64,000 nt of DNA from positions 69,478-133,477 of the forward strand of contig JBCCGG010000010.1 of NCBI GenBank assembly GCA_039029395.1. The letters are read 5' to 3'. Position 1 is the first letter of the stretch; each line of letters starts with the position of its first letter. Source of the stretch: JBCCGG01 sp039029395 (GTDB lineage Bacteria; Pseudomonadota; Alphaproteobacteria; Kiloniellales; JAKSDN01). Both the position numbers and the translations under genes were made by a program. This document shows positions 45,464 to 56,230 of the stretch, piece by piece. The notes beneath the pieces are model-generated. The model saw only the letters and a list, made by a program, of their open reading frames with translations, did not search any database and had not been told where the DNA came from.

Positions 45464-46351
45464 ATGGATCAAGAGACTCCCGCCCTGATGCGTGCCCGGA
45501 GCCTGGCCTGCTGGTCCGGCGCGGTCGAGCCCGAACCCCTGAGCGGCGGCATCACGAACTTGAACTTCGTGGTGCGCGACGGCGGCACGCCCTTTTTCGT
45601 GCGCGTGGGCGACGATATCCCGATCCACGGCATCTTGCGCTCCAACGAGCTGGCCGCGGCCAAAGCGGCCGCCGCCGCCGGGGTCTCGCCCGCAGTGATT
45701 CACGCCGAGCCTGGCGCGATCGTGACCGATTTCATCGAGGGCCGCACCTTTGGCCCCGAGGACGTGCGCGACCCGGCCCACCAAGCGGCGATCGTCGAGT
45801 TGATCCGAATGGTGCACAAGGAGATGCCCAAGCACTTGCAAGGGCCGATCTTGATTTTCTGGGCCTTTCATGTGGTGCGCAGCTACGCGGTCACCTTGCG
45901 GGAAGGGGAGAGCCGCTCGCTCATGCGCCTCCCCGAGCTGCTGGCGATCGCCGAAGATCTGGAACAGGCGGTCGGCCCGATCGATGTGGTCTTCGGCCAC
46001 AACGATCTCCTGGCCGCCAACTTTCTGGATGACGGCAAGCGCCTTTGGCTGGTCGACTGGGACTATGCCGGCTTCAACTCGCCACTGTTCGATTTGGCCA
46101 ACGTGGCCTCCAACAACGAGTTCTCGGACGACCAGATCGACGCGCTTTTGGAGCGCTACTTCGGTCAGGCGCCGGACCGGGCGCTAAAGCGGCGCTTTGC
46201 CGCCATGGCCTGCGCTTCCCTGCTGCGCGAGACCATGTGGTCGATGGTCTCGGAGATCCATTCGACGCTCGACTTCGACTATGTCGCCTACACCGAGGAG
46301 AACCTGGCGCGCTTCGAGCGAACCTATCAAGACTTCAAAGAGGGAGCCTGA
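45464..46351 (+). CDS. Choline/ethanolamine kinase-like phosphotransferase
   Basis: The 295-residue protein of the APH/choline kinase fold begins LACWSGAVEPEPLSGGITN, contains the catalytic VFGHNDLLAANFL and the metal-binding LVDWDYAGFNSPLFDLANV, and ends with FDYVAYTEENLARFERTYQD. The H-N-D and D-W-D motifs match choline kinases. ATG 45464 has AAGGAAG just upstream. Within a quaternary-amine catabolic cluster, phosphorylation of choline, ethanolamine or a related alcohol is plausible. The substrate cannot be proved from the sequence. Confidence 0.85.
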   Translation: MDQETPALMRARSLACWSGAVEPEPLSGGITNLNFVVRDGGTPFFVRVGDDIPIHGILRSNELAAAKAAAAAGVSPAVIHAEPGAIVTDFIEGRTFGPEDVRDPAHQAAIVELIRMVHKEMPKHLQGPILIFWAFHVVRSYAVTLREGESRSLMRLPELLAIAEDLEQAVGPIDVVFGHNDLLAANFLDDGKRLWLVDWDYAGFNSPLFDLANVASNNEFSDDQIDALLERYFGQAPDRALKRRFAAMACASLLRETMWSMVSEIHSTLDFDYVAYTEENLARFERTYQDFKEGA

Positions 46352-46360
46352 GGTCCCGCC

Positions 46361-48820
46361 ATGAGCAATCTTCCCAGCACGGCCCGGGCGGTCATCATCG
46401 GCGGCGGCATCGTCGGCTGCTCGACCGCCTATCACCTGGCGCGCCTGGGCTGGCGCGAGGTGGTGCTGCTGGAGCGCGCCAAGCTGACCAGCGGCTCGAC
46501 CTTCCACGCCGCCGGTTTGGTCGGCCAGCTGCGCAGCAACGCCAACATAACTCGTCTGCTGACCGATAGCGTCGCCCTCTATGGCCGCCTGGAAGCGGAG
46601 ACCGGCCAGGCGACCGGTTGGAAGCAGTCGGGCGGCCTGCGTCTGGCCTGCAACGACGCGCGCATGACCGAGCTGAAGCGCCAGGCCACGACGGCACATT
46701 CCTTCGGGTTGGAGATGGAGCTGCTGACGCCCGCGGAGGCGCATGAGCTCTGGCCGATCATGGCAAGCGACGACCTGGTGGGCGCGGCGTTCCTGCCGAC
46801 CGACGGACAGGCCAATCCCTCCGACATCACTCAGGCGCTCGCCAAGGGCGCGCGACAGGCCGGCGCCCGGGTCGTCGAGGACTGCCGGGTGACCGGTATC
46901 ACGGTGGAGCGGGGCAGGGCGGTCGGCGTGACCACGGATCAAGGAGAGATTGCTTGCGAGGTGGTGGTCAACTGTGCCGGCCAGTGGGCGAGGGAGGTTG
47001 GCCAATTGGCCGGCGTCAACGTGCCCCTCGTGTCGGTCCAGCATCAGTACCTGGTGACCGAGGCGATCGACGGGGTGCCGCGCGACTTGCCGACCCTGCG
47101 CGATCCAGACCGCCTGATCTACTTCAAGGAGGAGGTTGGCGGCCTGGTGATGGGCGGCTACGAGCCCAATCCGATCCCCTGGGCCGTTGACGGCATTCCC
47201 GAGGGCTTCAACTTCTCCCTACTGGACGCTGATTTCGACCACTTCGAGCCGCTCATGGCCCAGGCCCTGGAACGGGTGCCCCTGCTCGCGAGTGCCGGCG
47301 TCAAGGAGCTGATCAACGGTCCGGAATCCTTTACCCCGGATGGCAACTTCATCCTCGGCGAGGCGCCGGAGCTGGCCGGCTTTTTCGTCGGCGCCGGCTT
47401 CAACGCCTTCGGCATCGCGAGTGGCGGCGGTGCCGGCAAGGCCTTGGCCGAGTGGATCGCGGCCGACGAGCCGCCGATGGACCTGTGGCCGGTCGACATC
47501 CGGCGCTTCGGTCAGGCCCATCAATCCATCGATTGGGTGCGCGAACGCACCCTAGAACTCTACGGCAAGCACTACACCGTCGCCTGGCCCCACGAGGAGC
47601 ATCGCTCGGCCCGGCCCGAGCGCCGCTCGCCGCTCTACACCACCTTGGCCGCCGAGCGCGCCTGCTTCGGCGAGAAGCTCGGCTGGGAGAGGCCCAATTG
47701 GTTCGATCCGGACGGCGCGGTGTGCAATGGCCGGACGCCCGAGGACGTCAACACCTTCGGCCGGCCCAACTGGTTCGCGGCGGTCGGCCGGGAACACCAG
47801 GCGGTGCGGACACGCGCCGGCCTGTTCGACCAGTCGTCTTTTGCCAAGTTCCTGCTGGTCGGGCCCGATGCCGCCTCCGCGCTGTCATGGTTCTGCGCCA
47901 ACGACGTGGACAAACCGGTCGGGTCCCTGGTCTATACGCAGATGCTCAACCGGCGCGGCGGCATCGAGTGCGATCTGACCGTCGCGCGCCTGGCCGAAGA
48001 CCGCTTTTACATCGTCACCGGAACGGGTTTCGCGACCCACGACTTCTCCTGGATCGAGCGCGCGATTCCCGAGGGTAGCCGGGCGACCCTGCTCGATGTC
48101 ACCTCGGCGACCGCGACCTTGACCCTGATGGGCCCCCGGGCGCGCGACATCCTGAGCGCGGTGACGAGCGACGATCTCTCGAACGACGGCTTCCCCTTCG
48201 GAACCTGGCGGGCGATCACGATCGGCGGCGCGCCGGTCCGGGCGCTGCGCCTGACCTACGTGGGCGAGCTGGGCTGGGAGCTGCACCTGCCGAGCGAGCA
48301 CGCGCTTTCGGTCTTCGAGCGCTTGAGCGCGGCCGGCCAGGCCCATGGTCTCGCCAACTGCGGCTACCGGGCGATCGAATCCCTGCGCCTGGAAAAGGCT
48401 TACCGGGCTTGGGGCAGCGATATCGGCCCCGACCATACGCCCCTTGAAGCCGGGCTCAGCTGGGCGGTCAAGCTGCGCAAGAACATCGACTTCCAAGGCC
48501 GCGAGGCCCTGGCGGCCCAAGCCGGGGCGCCGCTCAAGAAGCGCTTGGTCGGCTTCACCAACGAGGATCCCGAGGTGGTGCTGCTCGGCCGTGAGACGAT
48601 CTACCGGGACGGCGAGCGGGTCGGCTGGCTGACCAGCGGCGGCTGGGGCCACACGCTAGCGAAGAACATCGGCTACGGCTATGTGCGCAACGGCGAGGGT
48701 GTGGACGAGGCTTACTTGACGAGCGGCAGCTACGAGCTGGAGGTCGCCAGCCAACGGGTGCCCTGCCAGATCCACCTGGCCCCGCTCTACGATCCCAAGC
48801 TCGAGCGGGTCAAGGTCTGA
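46361..48820 (+). CDS. GcvT-family FAD-dependent oxidoreductase (dimethylglycine/sarcosine dehydrogenase-like)
   Basis: An 819-residue two-domain protein. The N-terminal 400 residues are a DAO-type FAD domain: IIGGGIVGCSTAYHLA for FAD binding and GSTFHAAGLVGQLR, whose His aligns with the histidine that binds FAD covalently in dimethylglycine and sarcosine dehydrogenases. The rest is a folate-binding GcvT/aminomethyltransferase part (FCANDVDKPVGSLVYTQML, GFATHDFSW, LRLTYVGELGWELHLP, YRAIESLRLEKAYRAWGSD). It oxidatively demethylates N-methyl amines and passes one-carbon units to tetrahydrofolate. It is the last gene of the cluster. Confidence 0.88.
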   Translation: MSNLPSTARAVIIGGGIVGCSTAYHLARLGWREVVLLERAKLTSGSTFHAAGLVGQLRSNANITRLLTDSVALYGRLEAETGQATGWKQSGGLRLACNDARMTELKRQATTAHSFGLEMELLTPAEAHELWPIMASDDLVGAAFLPTDGQANPSDITQALAKGARQAGARVVEDCRVTGITVERGRAVGVTTDQGEIACEVVVNCAGQWAREVGQLAGVNVPLVSVQHQYLVTEAIDGVPRDLPTLRDPDRLIYFKEEVGGLVMGGYEPNPIPWAVDGIPEGFNFSLLDADFDHFEPLMAQALERVPLLASAGVKELINGPESFTPDGNFILGEAPELAGFFVGAGFNAFGIASGGGAGKALAEWIAADEPPMDLWPVDIRRFGQAHQSIDWVRERTLELYGKHYTVAWPHEEHRSARPERRSPLYTTLAAERACFGEKLGWERPNWFDPDGAVCNGRTPEDVNTFGRPNWFAAVGREHQAVRTRAGLFDQSSFAKFLLVGPDAASALSWFCANDVDKPVGSLVYTQMLNRRGGIECDLTVARLAEDRFYIVTGTGFATHDFSWIERAIPEGSRATLLDVTSATATLTLMGPRARDILSAVTSDDLSNDGFPFGTWRAITIGGAPVRALRLTYVGELGWELHLPSEHALSVFERLSAAGQAHGLANCGYRAIESLRLEKAYRAWGSDIGPDHTPLEAGLSWAVKLRKNIDFQGREALAAQAGAPLKKRLVGFTNEDPEVVLLGRETIYRDGERVGWLTSGGWGHTLAKNIGYGYVRNGEGVDEAYLTSGSYELEVASQRVPCQIHLAPLYDPKLERVKV

Positions 48821-48825
48821 GCGGA

Positions 48826-50100
48826 TTAGCCACGCAGCAGGGCGGCGATCTCGCCGTGGCCTTTCTCTTCCGCGATGGCCAAGGCGGTGCGGCCGTCCTG
48901 GCTTTGCAGGCTGGGGTCGGCGCCATGGGTTAGCAGCAGGCGTACGATCTCCAGATGGTTGCCCAAGGTCGCCGCGCGCAGAGCGCCGCCGGGATACTCG
49001 GCCGGCCCCAGAGCCGTCGAGGGATCGGCGTCGATCAGGGCTTTAACCCGCTCCAGACGCCCGCAATAGGCCGCCTCGTAGAGCGACAGCTCCGGCAAAC
49101 TCTCGGCTAGCAGTTTCGCGATTCCGGCTTGATCGTTGTGGATCGCCCAGCCGAGCGCGGTGGCCTGAAAGTTGTTGTCCTTTATGCTCGGATCGGCGCC
49201 ATTCGCGATCAATAGACGCGCCAGGGACTCCTGCCCGAAGGCCGCGGCCCAATGGAGCGGGGTGAAGCCGGTTTCTTGGGCATTGACCTCTGCGCCGCGC
49301 GCCAGCAGCAGGGCGCAAGCCTCGGGTTGGCGGCGGTAGGCGGCGACCACCAGCGGCGTCGCATCGCCGAGCATGAAGGTATAGATGTGTCCGCGCGGCG
49401 CCGGCGCCGGCACCAACGGGGGAAGGCCGGTCTTCGCATGAACCAATGAGGGGTCCCGATTCAGTTCCGCCGACAAGCGGTCGGTCATGCCAAGCCCAGC
49501 ATAGAGGATGACGTCGCCCGCACCGCCTTGCTCGATCAGATAGCGACTCAGGCCGGGGCGAAAGGAGATCTCGACCAGGCCCCATTGGGCGGCGGTGCCG
49601 CCGAACCCTGTATCGCGGACATCGATCTCGGCGCCATGGGCCAGGATGAGCGCGGCAATCTCCGGCGAACGCGCTTGGTGGAGCAAGGGCATGGCGCTAT
49701 AGCGATTGACGTAGGGCCGTCGGGCCAAGTCCGGATCGGTCGTCAGCATCTGCGCCAACCGGTCGCTCAAGGCCCATCGGGCGGCGCCATGGGCGTCGAG
49801 CGCGATGCCGCGCTCGATCAGGAAACCCGCTTGACGGTCGGAGAAGGAGCTGTGCAGGACCCCTCGCAATCCGTCGCTGTTTGGGCCCACGGCGTTGATG
49901 TCGGCGCCTGCGCTCAGCAGCAGATCCACCAGATCATAGTGCTCCGCGCGCCCGGCGACCACCACCGCCGGCTCCTCGCCGACAATCGGCGCATCGATCT
50001 CCGCGACCAGCCCCGGCGCGCGCCGCAGCAAGGCCGCGACCTCCGCGGTCTCGCCCGCCCTCACGGCGGCGATGAAGTTGAGACGCGCCTGATCGCTCAT
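48826..50100 (-). CDS. Ankyrin-repeat protein
   Basis: The product has about 424 residues from ATG 50100. Ankyrin repeats run through the whole length, with TPLHWAAAFGQESLARLLIA, VDLLLSAGADINA, LLLTHGADPSLQSQDGR and LALARRG-like TALAIAEEKGHGEIAALL. There is no signal peptide or membrane segment. Repeats in the N-terminal half are more degenerate. Such proteins mediate protein-protein contacts; no partner can be inferred. It is convergent with the oxidoreductase, only 5 bases away. The upstream frame to 50160 is unlikely to be coding. Confidence 0.85.
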   Translation of the reverse strand: MSDQARLNFIAAVRAGETAEVAALLRRAPGLVAEIDAPIVGEEPAVVVAGRAEHYDLVDLLLSAGADINAVGPNSDGLRGVLHSSFSDRQAGFLIERGIALDAHGAARWALSDRLAQMLTTDPDLARRPYVNRYSAMPLLHQARSPEIAALILAHGAEIDVRDTGFGGTAAQWGLVEISFRPGLSRYLIEQGGAGDVILYAGLGMTDRLSAELNRDPSLVHAKTGLPPLVPAPAPRGHIYTFMLGDATPLVVAAYRRQPEACALLLARGAEVNAQETGFTPLHWAAAFGQESLARLLIANGADPSIKDNNFQATALGWAIHNDQAGIAKLLAESLPELSLYEAAYCGRLERVKALIDADPSTALGPAEYPGGALRAATLGNHLEIVRLLLTHGADPSLQSQDGRTALAIAEEKGHGEIAALLRG

Positions 50101-50229
50101 GACTGTTCCAACCCAACGTTCGCCAGCGCGCCGAGCCAAGCATGATGGCGCGCGGACCACAAGGGAGGGGCTAAGAGAGGGGTTGGATAAGCTCTGTCGA
50201 TGACCGAACTATACCTGCATCAAGGAGTT

Positions 50230-50463
50230 TCAAACACGCCAAAACGGTTTCCTTGCCTCTTGCTCCGCATCGGCCCGGGTCATCGCCATATCTCGCAAGA
50301 GACGATCCGGAAGCTCCGCTAGGTGCTGCCTATTGCTGACCCGGGATTGCCAGGTCAGAAGGCAGTCCCACGATGATTTGAATAGTGAAAGAGATCCTTT
50401 AAGTGCGTTCTTATACCAATAATCAGTTGATATCTTTGTACTTCCATCGTCTAGGATCGACAT
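50230..50463 (-). CDS. DUF1127 small protein
   Basis: The product has 77 residues from ATG 50463, with AGGAG 8 bases upstream. The C-terminal 45 residues match DUF1127: LLTWQSRVSNRQHLAELPDR followed by LLRDMAMTRADAEQEARKPF and a final WRV. The first 30 residues are unlike the usual short DUF1127 proteins. In alphaproteobacteria related proteins have been linked to RNA binding and to phosphate or one-carbon stress. Here it is divergent from an ArsR regulator. The upstream region is AT-rich. Confidence 0.85.
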   Translation of the reverse strand: MSILDDGSTKISTDYWYKNALKGSLSLFKSSWDCLLTWQSRVSNRQHLAELPDRLLRDMAMTRADAEQEARKPFWRV

Positions 50464-50625
50464 GCTGCGATCTCCTCTATGTTGGCGGCTCTGCATTGGC
50501 AATATCGTGAGTGAAGGATATGCCGTCGAGTCTATATACTTCGGTGTAGAGTGAAGTATTATCGTACTGCGCAGGCACCGAAGACTCTGCTTGCACGTCA
50601 AATACAATTCGTCTAATATCGAATC

Positions 50626-51315
50626 ATGATTGATGGACCATACTTCGCGGAGGTCGGTGCGCTAATTGGCGATCCGGCCCGCGCGGCGATTTTGGCGGCC
50701 CTGCTGGACGGCCGGGCGCTGAGCGCGACCGAACTTTCCCAGGCGGCCGGTGTGTCGCCTCAAACCACCAGCGGTCACCTGGCCAAGCTGACCGAGGGCC
50801 GTTTGCTGACGCTCGATAAGCAGGGCCGGCACCGCTACTACCGCCTCGCCAGCCCCCAGGTCGCAGAGGCCCTGGAGGCGCTGCAAGTGCTGGCGGTCGA
50901 TGGCCCGCCGCGCTACCGGCCGCCGGGCCCGCGGGACCAGGCCATGCGCCAAGCCCGCACCTGCTACGACCATCTGGCCGGCCGGCTCGGCGTCGCCTTG
51001 GCCGACGCCTTGATCGAACAGGGCGCCCTGGTGGCCTTCGGCCGGGACTTTCGCCTGACCGAGGCGGGGCAGGGCCTGCTGGACGATCTCGGGGTCGATT
51101 GGCGCGCGGCCCAAGCCAAGCGCCGCATCTTCGCCCGCCAATGCCTCGACTGGAGCGAGCGGCGCCCCCACCTCGGCGGCGCGCTTGGCGCGGCCTTGGC
51201 CGAGCGGTGCTTTGCCCAGGGCTGGGCCGCGCGCGGGCCGGACAGCCGCACCGTGGAGGTCAGCCGCAAGGGCCGCCGGGCGCTGAGCAGCCGGCTCGGA
51301 GTCAGTCTCTCTTAA
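50626..51315 (+). CDS. ArsR-family winged-helix regulator with C-terminal extension
   Basis: A 229-residue protein. Residues 1-80 form an ArsR/SmtB winged helix (VGALIGDPARAAILAALLDG, GVSPQTTSGHLAKLTEG, HRYYRLASPQVAEALEAL). The metal-site Cys pair of classical ArsR is absent, so metal sensing through that site is unlikely. A C-terminal half of about 145 residues (YDHLAGRLGVALADALIEQG, WSERRPHLGGALGAALAERC) is found in longer ArsR proteins that sense other ligands. It ends overlapping the convergent LysR gene. Confidence 0.87.
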   Translation: MIDGPYFAEVGALIGDPARAAILAALLDGRALSATELSQAAGVSPQTTSGHLAKLTEGRLLTLDKQGRHRYYRLASPQVAEALEALQVLAVDGPPRYRPPGPRDQAMRQARTCYDHLAGRLGVALADALIEQGALVAFGRDFRLTEAGQGLLDDLGVDWRAAQAKRRIFARQCLDWSERRPHLGGALGAALAERCFAQGWAARGPDSRTVEVSRKGRRALSSRLGVSLS

Positions 51316-52208
51316 GTTAGGGACTCAGCCAGGAGATCGAACACCAGCCTTATGCGGCGGCTTGTGTGCAGCTCGCGGTGGGTCACGAGCCAAATGGGGA
51401 TCCTGATCGGCTCGAGATCGGGAAGTATGCGCTCGACCTCCGGCGTGCGCGCGCCCACCTCCTCGATCATCACCCCGATGCCAAGGCCTTGCTTGACCAG
51501 CTCCCAGGCCACGGCGCCGCTCTCGGAGACCAGCTTGAAGTTTTCCCGCGTCAGCGGGAGGCCGATCTCGTTGAGCCGGGTGAGCAGGCGGTCCGATTGC
51601 TCAAACCCGATGAAGGTCGCTTGCGCCAGATCGCCGGGCGACCTGGGGCGGCCGTGGCGCTCCAGATAGTCGGAGGCGGCGTAGAGATGGACCGAGGTCT
51701 CGCGCAGGAGCTTGGCGATCAGATCCGATTGATCGGGCCTGCCATGGCGGATGGCGATGTCCGCTTCCCGTCGCCGCAGGTCGCGAACGTCGTTCGAGGC
51801 GACCACCTCCACCTCTATCCCCGGTGCCGCCGCGCGCAGCTGCTTCAAGACATCGGGCAAGAGGTATAGCGACAGGATGTCCGTCGCCGTGATCGAGACA
51901 CGCCCCTCGATCCTCTGGGATTGACCGGACGCCGTGAGCGAGAGGCGACTGGCGGCCTCGCCCATGGCCCGCACGTGGTCCAGTAACTCCAAACCGGACT
52001 GGGTCAGTGAGAGCGAGCGCCCCAATCTCTCGAAGAGGATGACACCAAGCCGCTCTTCGAGGGCCGCGACCTGGCGGCCGAGCGTCGGTTGGGTCGAGCC
52101 GAGCGCCCGGCTAGCCGCAGAGAAAGAGCCCTCCTCGGCCGTCACGAGGAAGGCGCGAACCTGGTTCCAGTCGAAGGAGACCGATTGCCAATCCATGCAA
52201 GAACGCAT
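51312..52208 (-). CDS. LysR-family transcriptional regulator
   Basis: The 298-residue protein has an N-terminal LysR helix-turn-helix (NQVRAFLVTAEEGSFSAASR, LGSTQPTLGRQVAALEERLG) and a periplasmic-binding-protein-like effector domain (DILSLYLLPDVLKQLRAAAP, DIAIRHGRPDQSDLIAKLL, GLGIGVMIEEVGA). ATG 52196 is an alternative start. It is divergent from the methyltransferase gene 88 bases away, and LysR proteins often regulate the divergent neighbour. It overlaps the end of the ArsR gene by 4 bases. Confidence 0.9.
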   Translation of the reverse strand: MRSCMDWQSVSFDWNQVRAFLVTAEEGSFSAASRALGSTQPTLGRQVAALEERLGVILFERLGRSLSLTQSGLELLDHVRAMGEAASRLSLTASGQSQRIEGRVSITATDILSLYLLPDVLKQLRAAAPGIEVEVVASNDVRDLRRREADIAIRHGRPDQSDLIAKLLRETSVHLYAASDYLERHGRPRSPGDLAQATFIGFEQSDRLLTRLNEIGLPLTRENFKLVSESGAVAWELVKQGLGIGVMIEEVGARTPEVERILPDLEPIRIPIWLVTHRELHTSRRIRLVFDLLAESLT

Positions 52209-52296
52209 ATCAGAAAAACGAATTTAGGCAATTTCTATTTGATTAGCGTATAGGTATCACCCTGCCTCACCCGGCGTCATTCAAACGGAGAGGACG

Positions 52297-52918
52297 ATGG
52301 CTCAGGCAAGTGGGTTTTGGGACAGGCATGCGAAGGGTTACGCAAAGAAACCGGTGGCCGACGAGGCGGCCTATCAGAAAAAGCTGCGGATTACCCAGGA
52401 CTACCTGAAGCCGGACATGGAGGTTCTTGAGTTCGGCTGCGGCACGGGCACGACCGCGCTCATCCACGCGCCCTATGTGCGGCACATTCGCGCCGTCGAC
52501 ATATCCGGGAAAATGCTCGAGATCGCGCGAAACAAGGCCGCCGCCAAGAATATCACGAACGTAACCTTCGAACAGGCAGGGATCGATGACCTGAGCGCGG
52601 CGGACGCCAGTTACGACGCCGTCATGGGCCATAGCATTCTTCATCTCTTGCAGGACAAGGAGAGCGTCATCGCCCGTGTCTTTAAGATGCTGAATCCAGG
52701 AGGGATCTTCGTTTCTTCGACCGTGTGTCTCGGCGGAAAGATGCCTTTTTTTGAAGATCGTTTTGCCGGTTGGCCGGTTCCTCGGGCTTATGCCCCTCGT
52801 GCGGTTTTTCACCGCCGAGGAGCTCATGGCAAGTCTGGCGGACGCCGGCTTCCGGATCGACTACCAATGGCAGCCGGGCAAGGGTCTCTCCCTGTTCGTC
52901 GTGGCCACGAAGCCTTGA
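52297..52918 (+). pseudogene. SAM-dependent methyltransferase with frameshift in a T7 run
   Basis: The first 150 residues read a class I methyltransferase: SGFWDRHAKGYAKKPV, EVLEFGCGTGTTALIHAP (SAM-binding GxGxG-like motif), VDISGKMLEIAR and LHLLQDKESVIARVFKML. At a run of seven T (52746-52752) the frame changes. Removing one T restores a normal end, with KIVLPVGRFLGLMPLVRFFT, then TAEELMASLADAGFRIDYQW, to TGA 52916-52918 (about 206 residues). The uncorrected frame runs on to 52935 with a meaningless tail. Mutation, polymerase slippage or sequencing error could explain it. Confidence 0.72.
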
Positions 52919-52946
52919 ACAAGGTGGTCGCCTGACGCAGAGGCCT

Positions 52947-53519
52947 TCAATCGCCGGCCGGAGCATTTGAGTCCAATACCCTGTAAGAGGACGTCACCAG
53001 TCCAGACGGAAAGCTCTGCGTCGCCCGGTGCTCGAGGTCGATGTCGGCCGGGAGGTAACCGAAGAGCGGCAAGCCCTCGCCGATGAGAATCGGAATGTGG
53101 GTTAGCGTGATGTCCGAGATCAGGCCGGCTCGAAGAAAGGACTGGATCACCTTGCCGCCGTCCACGTAGGCGCGCTTCCATCCTTCGGTGGCGAGCTCCC
53201 GCATCAAGTCGTCCGGTGCCAATCGCGAAAGACGCACTTTCGTTGCAAACTCCTTTGGAATGTCGGCCTGCGTCAACTCGCTGCTCATGACCACGACCGG
53301 TTTAGTGTAGGGCCATTCGCCGAAGGTCAGGATGGTCTCAAAGGTGTTCCGCCCCATGACCAGGCCATCGACCGAATTCATGAGGTACTCGTAACCATGG
53401 TCCTCTCCTTCGGTCTTTTGCTTCATCAACCAATCGATGGCGCCGGACGGCCGGGCGATGTAGCCGTCCAAACTTGCCGCAATGAACACGCGCCCGCTCG
53501 TGGTTTTCGCGAGGGTCAA
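52947..53519 (-). CDS. Dihydrofolate reductase family protein (RibD C-terminal domain)
   Basis: The 190-residue protein of the DHFR/RibD-C superfamily has FIAASLDGYIARPSGAIDWL, DGLVMGRNTFETILTFGEWP, VVVMSSEL and AYVDGGKVIQSFLRAGLISD, then LTHIPILIGEGLPLFG. These features match the yyaP/YwjB-type NADPH-dependent reductases of unknown substrate. Start is TTG 53519 with GGAG 7 bases upstream. It faces the methyltransferase remnant convergently. Confidence 0.87.
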   Translation of the reverse strand: MTLAKTTSGRVFIAASLDGYIARPSGAIDWLMKQKTEGEDHGYEYLMNSVDGLVMGRNTFETILTFGEWPYTKPVVVMSSELTQADIPKEFATKVRLSRLAPDDLMRELATEGWKRAYVDGGKVIQSFLRAGLISDITLTHIPILIGEGLPLFGYLPADIDLEHRATQSFPSGLVTSSYRVLDSNAPAGD

Positions 53520-53531
53520 AGGAATCTCCAG

Positions 53532-53891
53532 TCAAGAAGGAATTTTTCGAATGATGGGAAGGACATAAAGATCCTTGCCAAAGCGGGGCCCGGCGCCAAG
53601 CCATACCGATAAGGGCGCCCAATCACATGCCGCGCAGAAAGCGAGGCCGAACCAAGCATCATAGACGCCCTGTGCAGCGTTAGTTTTACTGTCCCGGGAT
53701 TGGGGCCATCCGACGCCTGGCCAGAGCCAAATCAGACGCACCAGATTTATCCAATGGTCATGGCGTTCTTGCGTGAACACAGGTGACCCCAGCTGCCCAC
53801 GGCGCGCGAGGGAAGAATCCATCGTCTTTTGCTTTCCTTGGCGATTTCGTTCCTTAGGGCCGGTATCTTCGCTTATGCATTGCTTAATCAT
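53532..53891 (-). CDS. Doubtful small ORF, Trp-rich
   Basis: An open frame of up to 119 residues; ATG 53822 gives a 96-residue version. It is rich in Trp and hydrophobic residues (HDHWINLVRLIWLWPGVGWP, YDAWFGLAFCAACDWAPLS). This could be a short membrane protein or the worn remnant of one. No family was recognised and no good ribosome site is seen. It could equally be non-coding. Confidence 0.25.
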   Translation of the reverse strand: MIKQCISEDTGPKERNRQGKQKTMDSSLARRGQLGSPVFTQERHDHWINLVRLIWLWPGVGWPQSRDSKTNAAQGVYDAWFGLAFCAACDWAPLSVWLGAGPRFGKDLYVLPIIRKIPS

Positions 53892-54324
53892 GTTCTAGGC
53901 TGTCGATCTTAAAGTGATCACAAATCAGAGAATATAATCGGATAATCTGAGCATCATCCCTGTGCATTCATGACGAGCCAAGGAAATATGGTTAATATCC
54001 TAGGTTTTAGGATAATTCTACGATTTCTGCGAGTATATTTAGGTGATCGCCGGGTGTGGGGATTTGTTAGCAAGTTATTAATGAACTGTGGCTTAACCTA
54101 AGTGTTCCCTTACTAGTTCGTTCAGTGGGGCGGTCCGATGAAACTTTGGTCATGCGTAACGTTATCAACTAATAATAGCATTTCCTATATTGTATGGCGT
54201 GGCGCAAAGAGCGCCGCGACTGGCTCGGCCCCGCCTTCGCTGGGTGACACTCGCTAGGGAATAGAGCGCCGTGCTGCGGCGGCGCACTGGTGTATTCACC
54301 GTATCACTGTCTTGGGAACCGACG
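53892..54324. other. AT-rich intergenic region before the histidine kinase
   Basis: A long AT-rich stretch holding a small palindrome (ATCCTA / TAGGAT around 53997-54013) and a TTAACC half-site. There is no full CtrA box and no recognisable RNA. It probably carries the promoter of the kinase gene. Confidence 0.4.
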
Positions 54325-56187
<1,863 letters not shown>

Positions 56188-56230
56188 GGCCTGATCGGGC
56201 CATATCGAGACGAATTGATCCGATTTTGCG

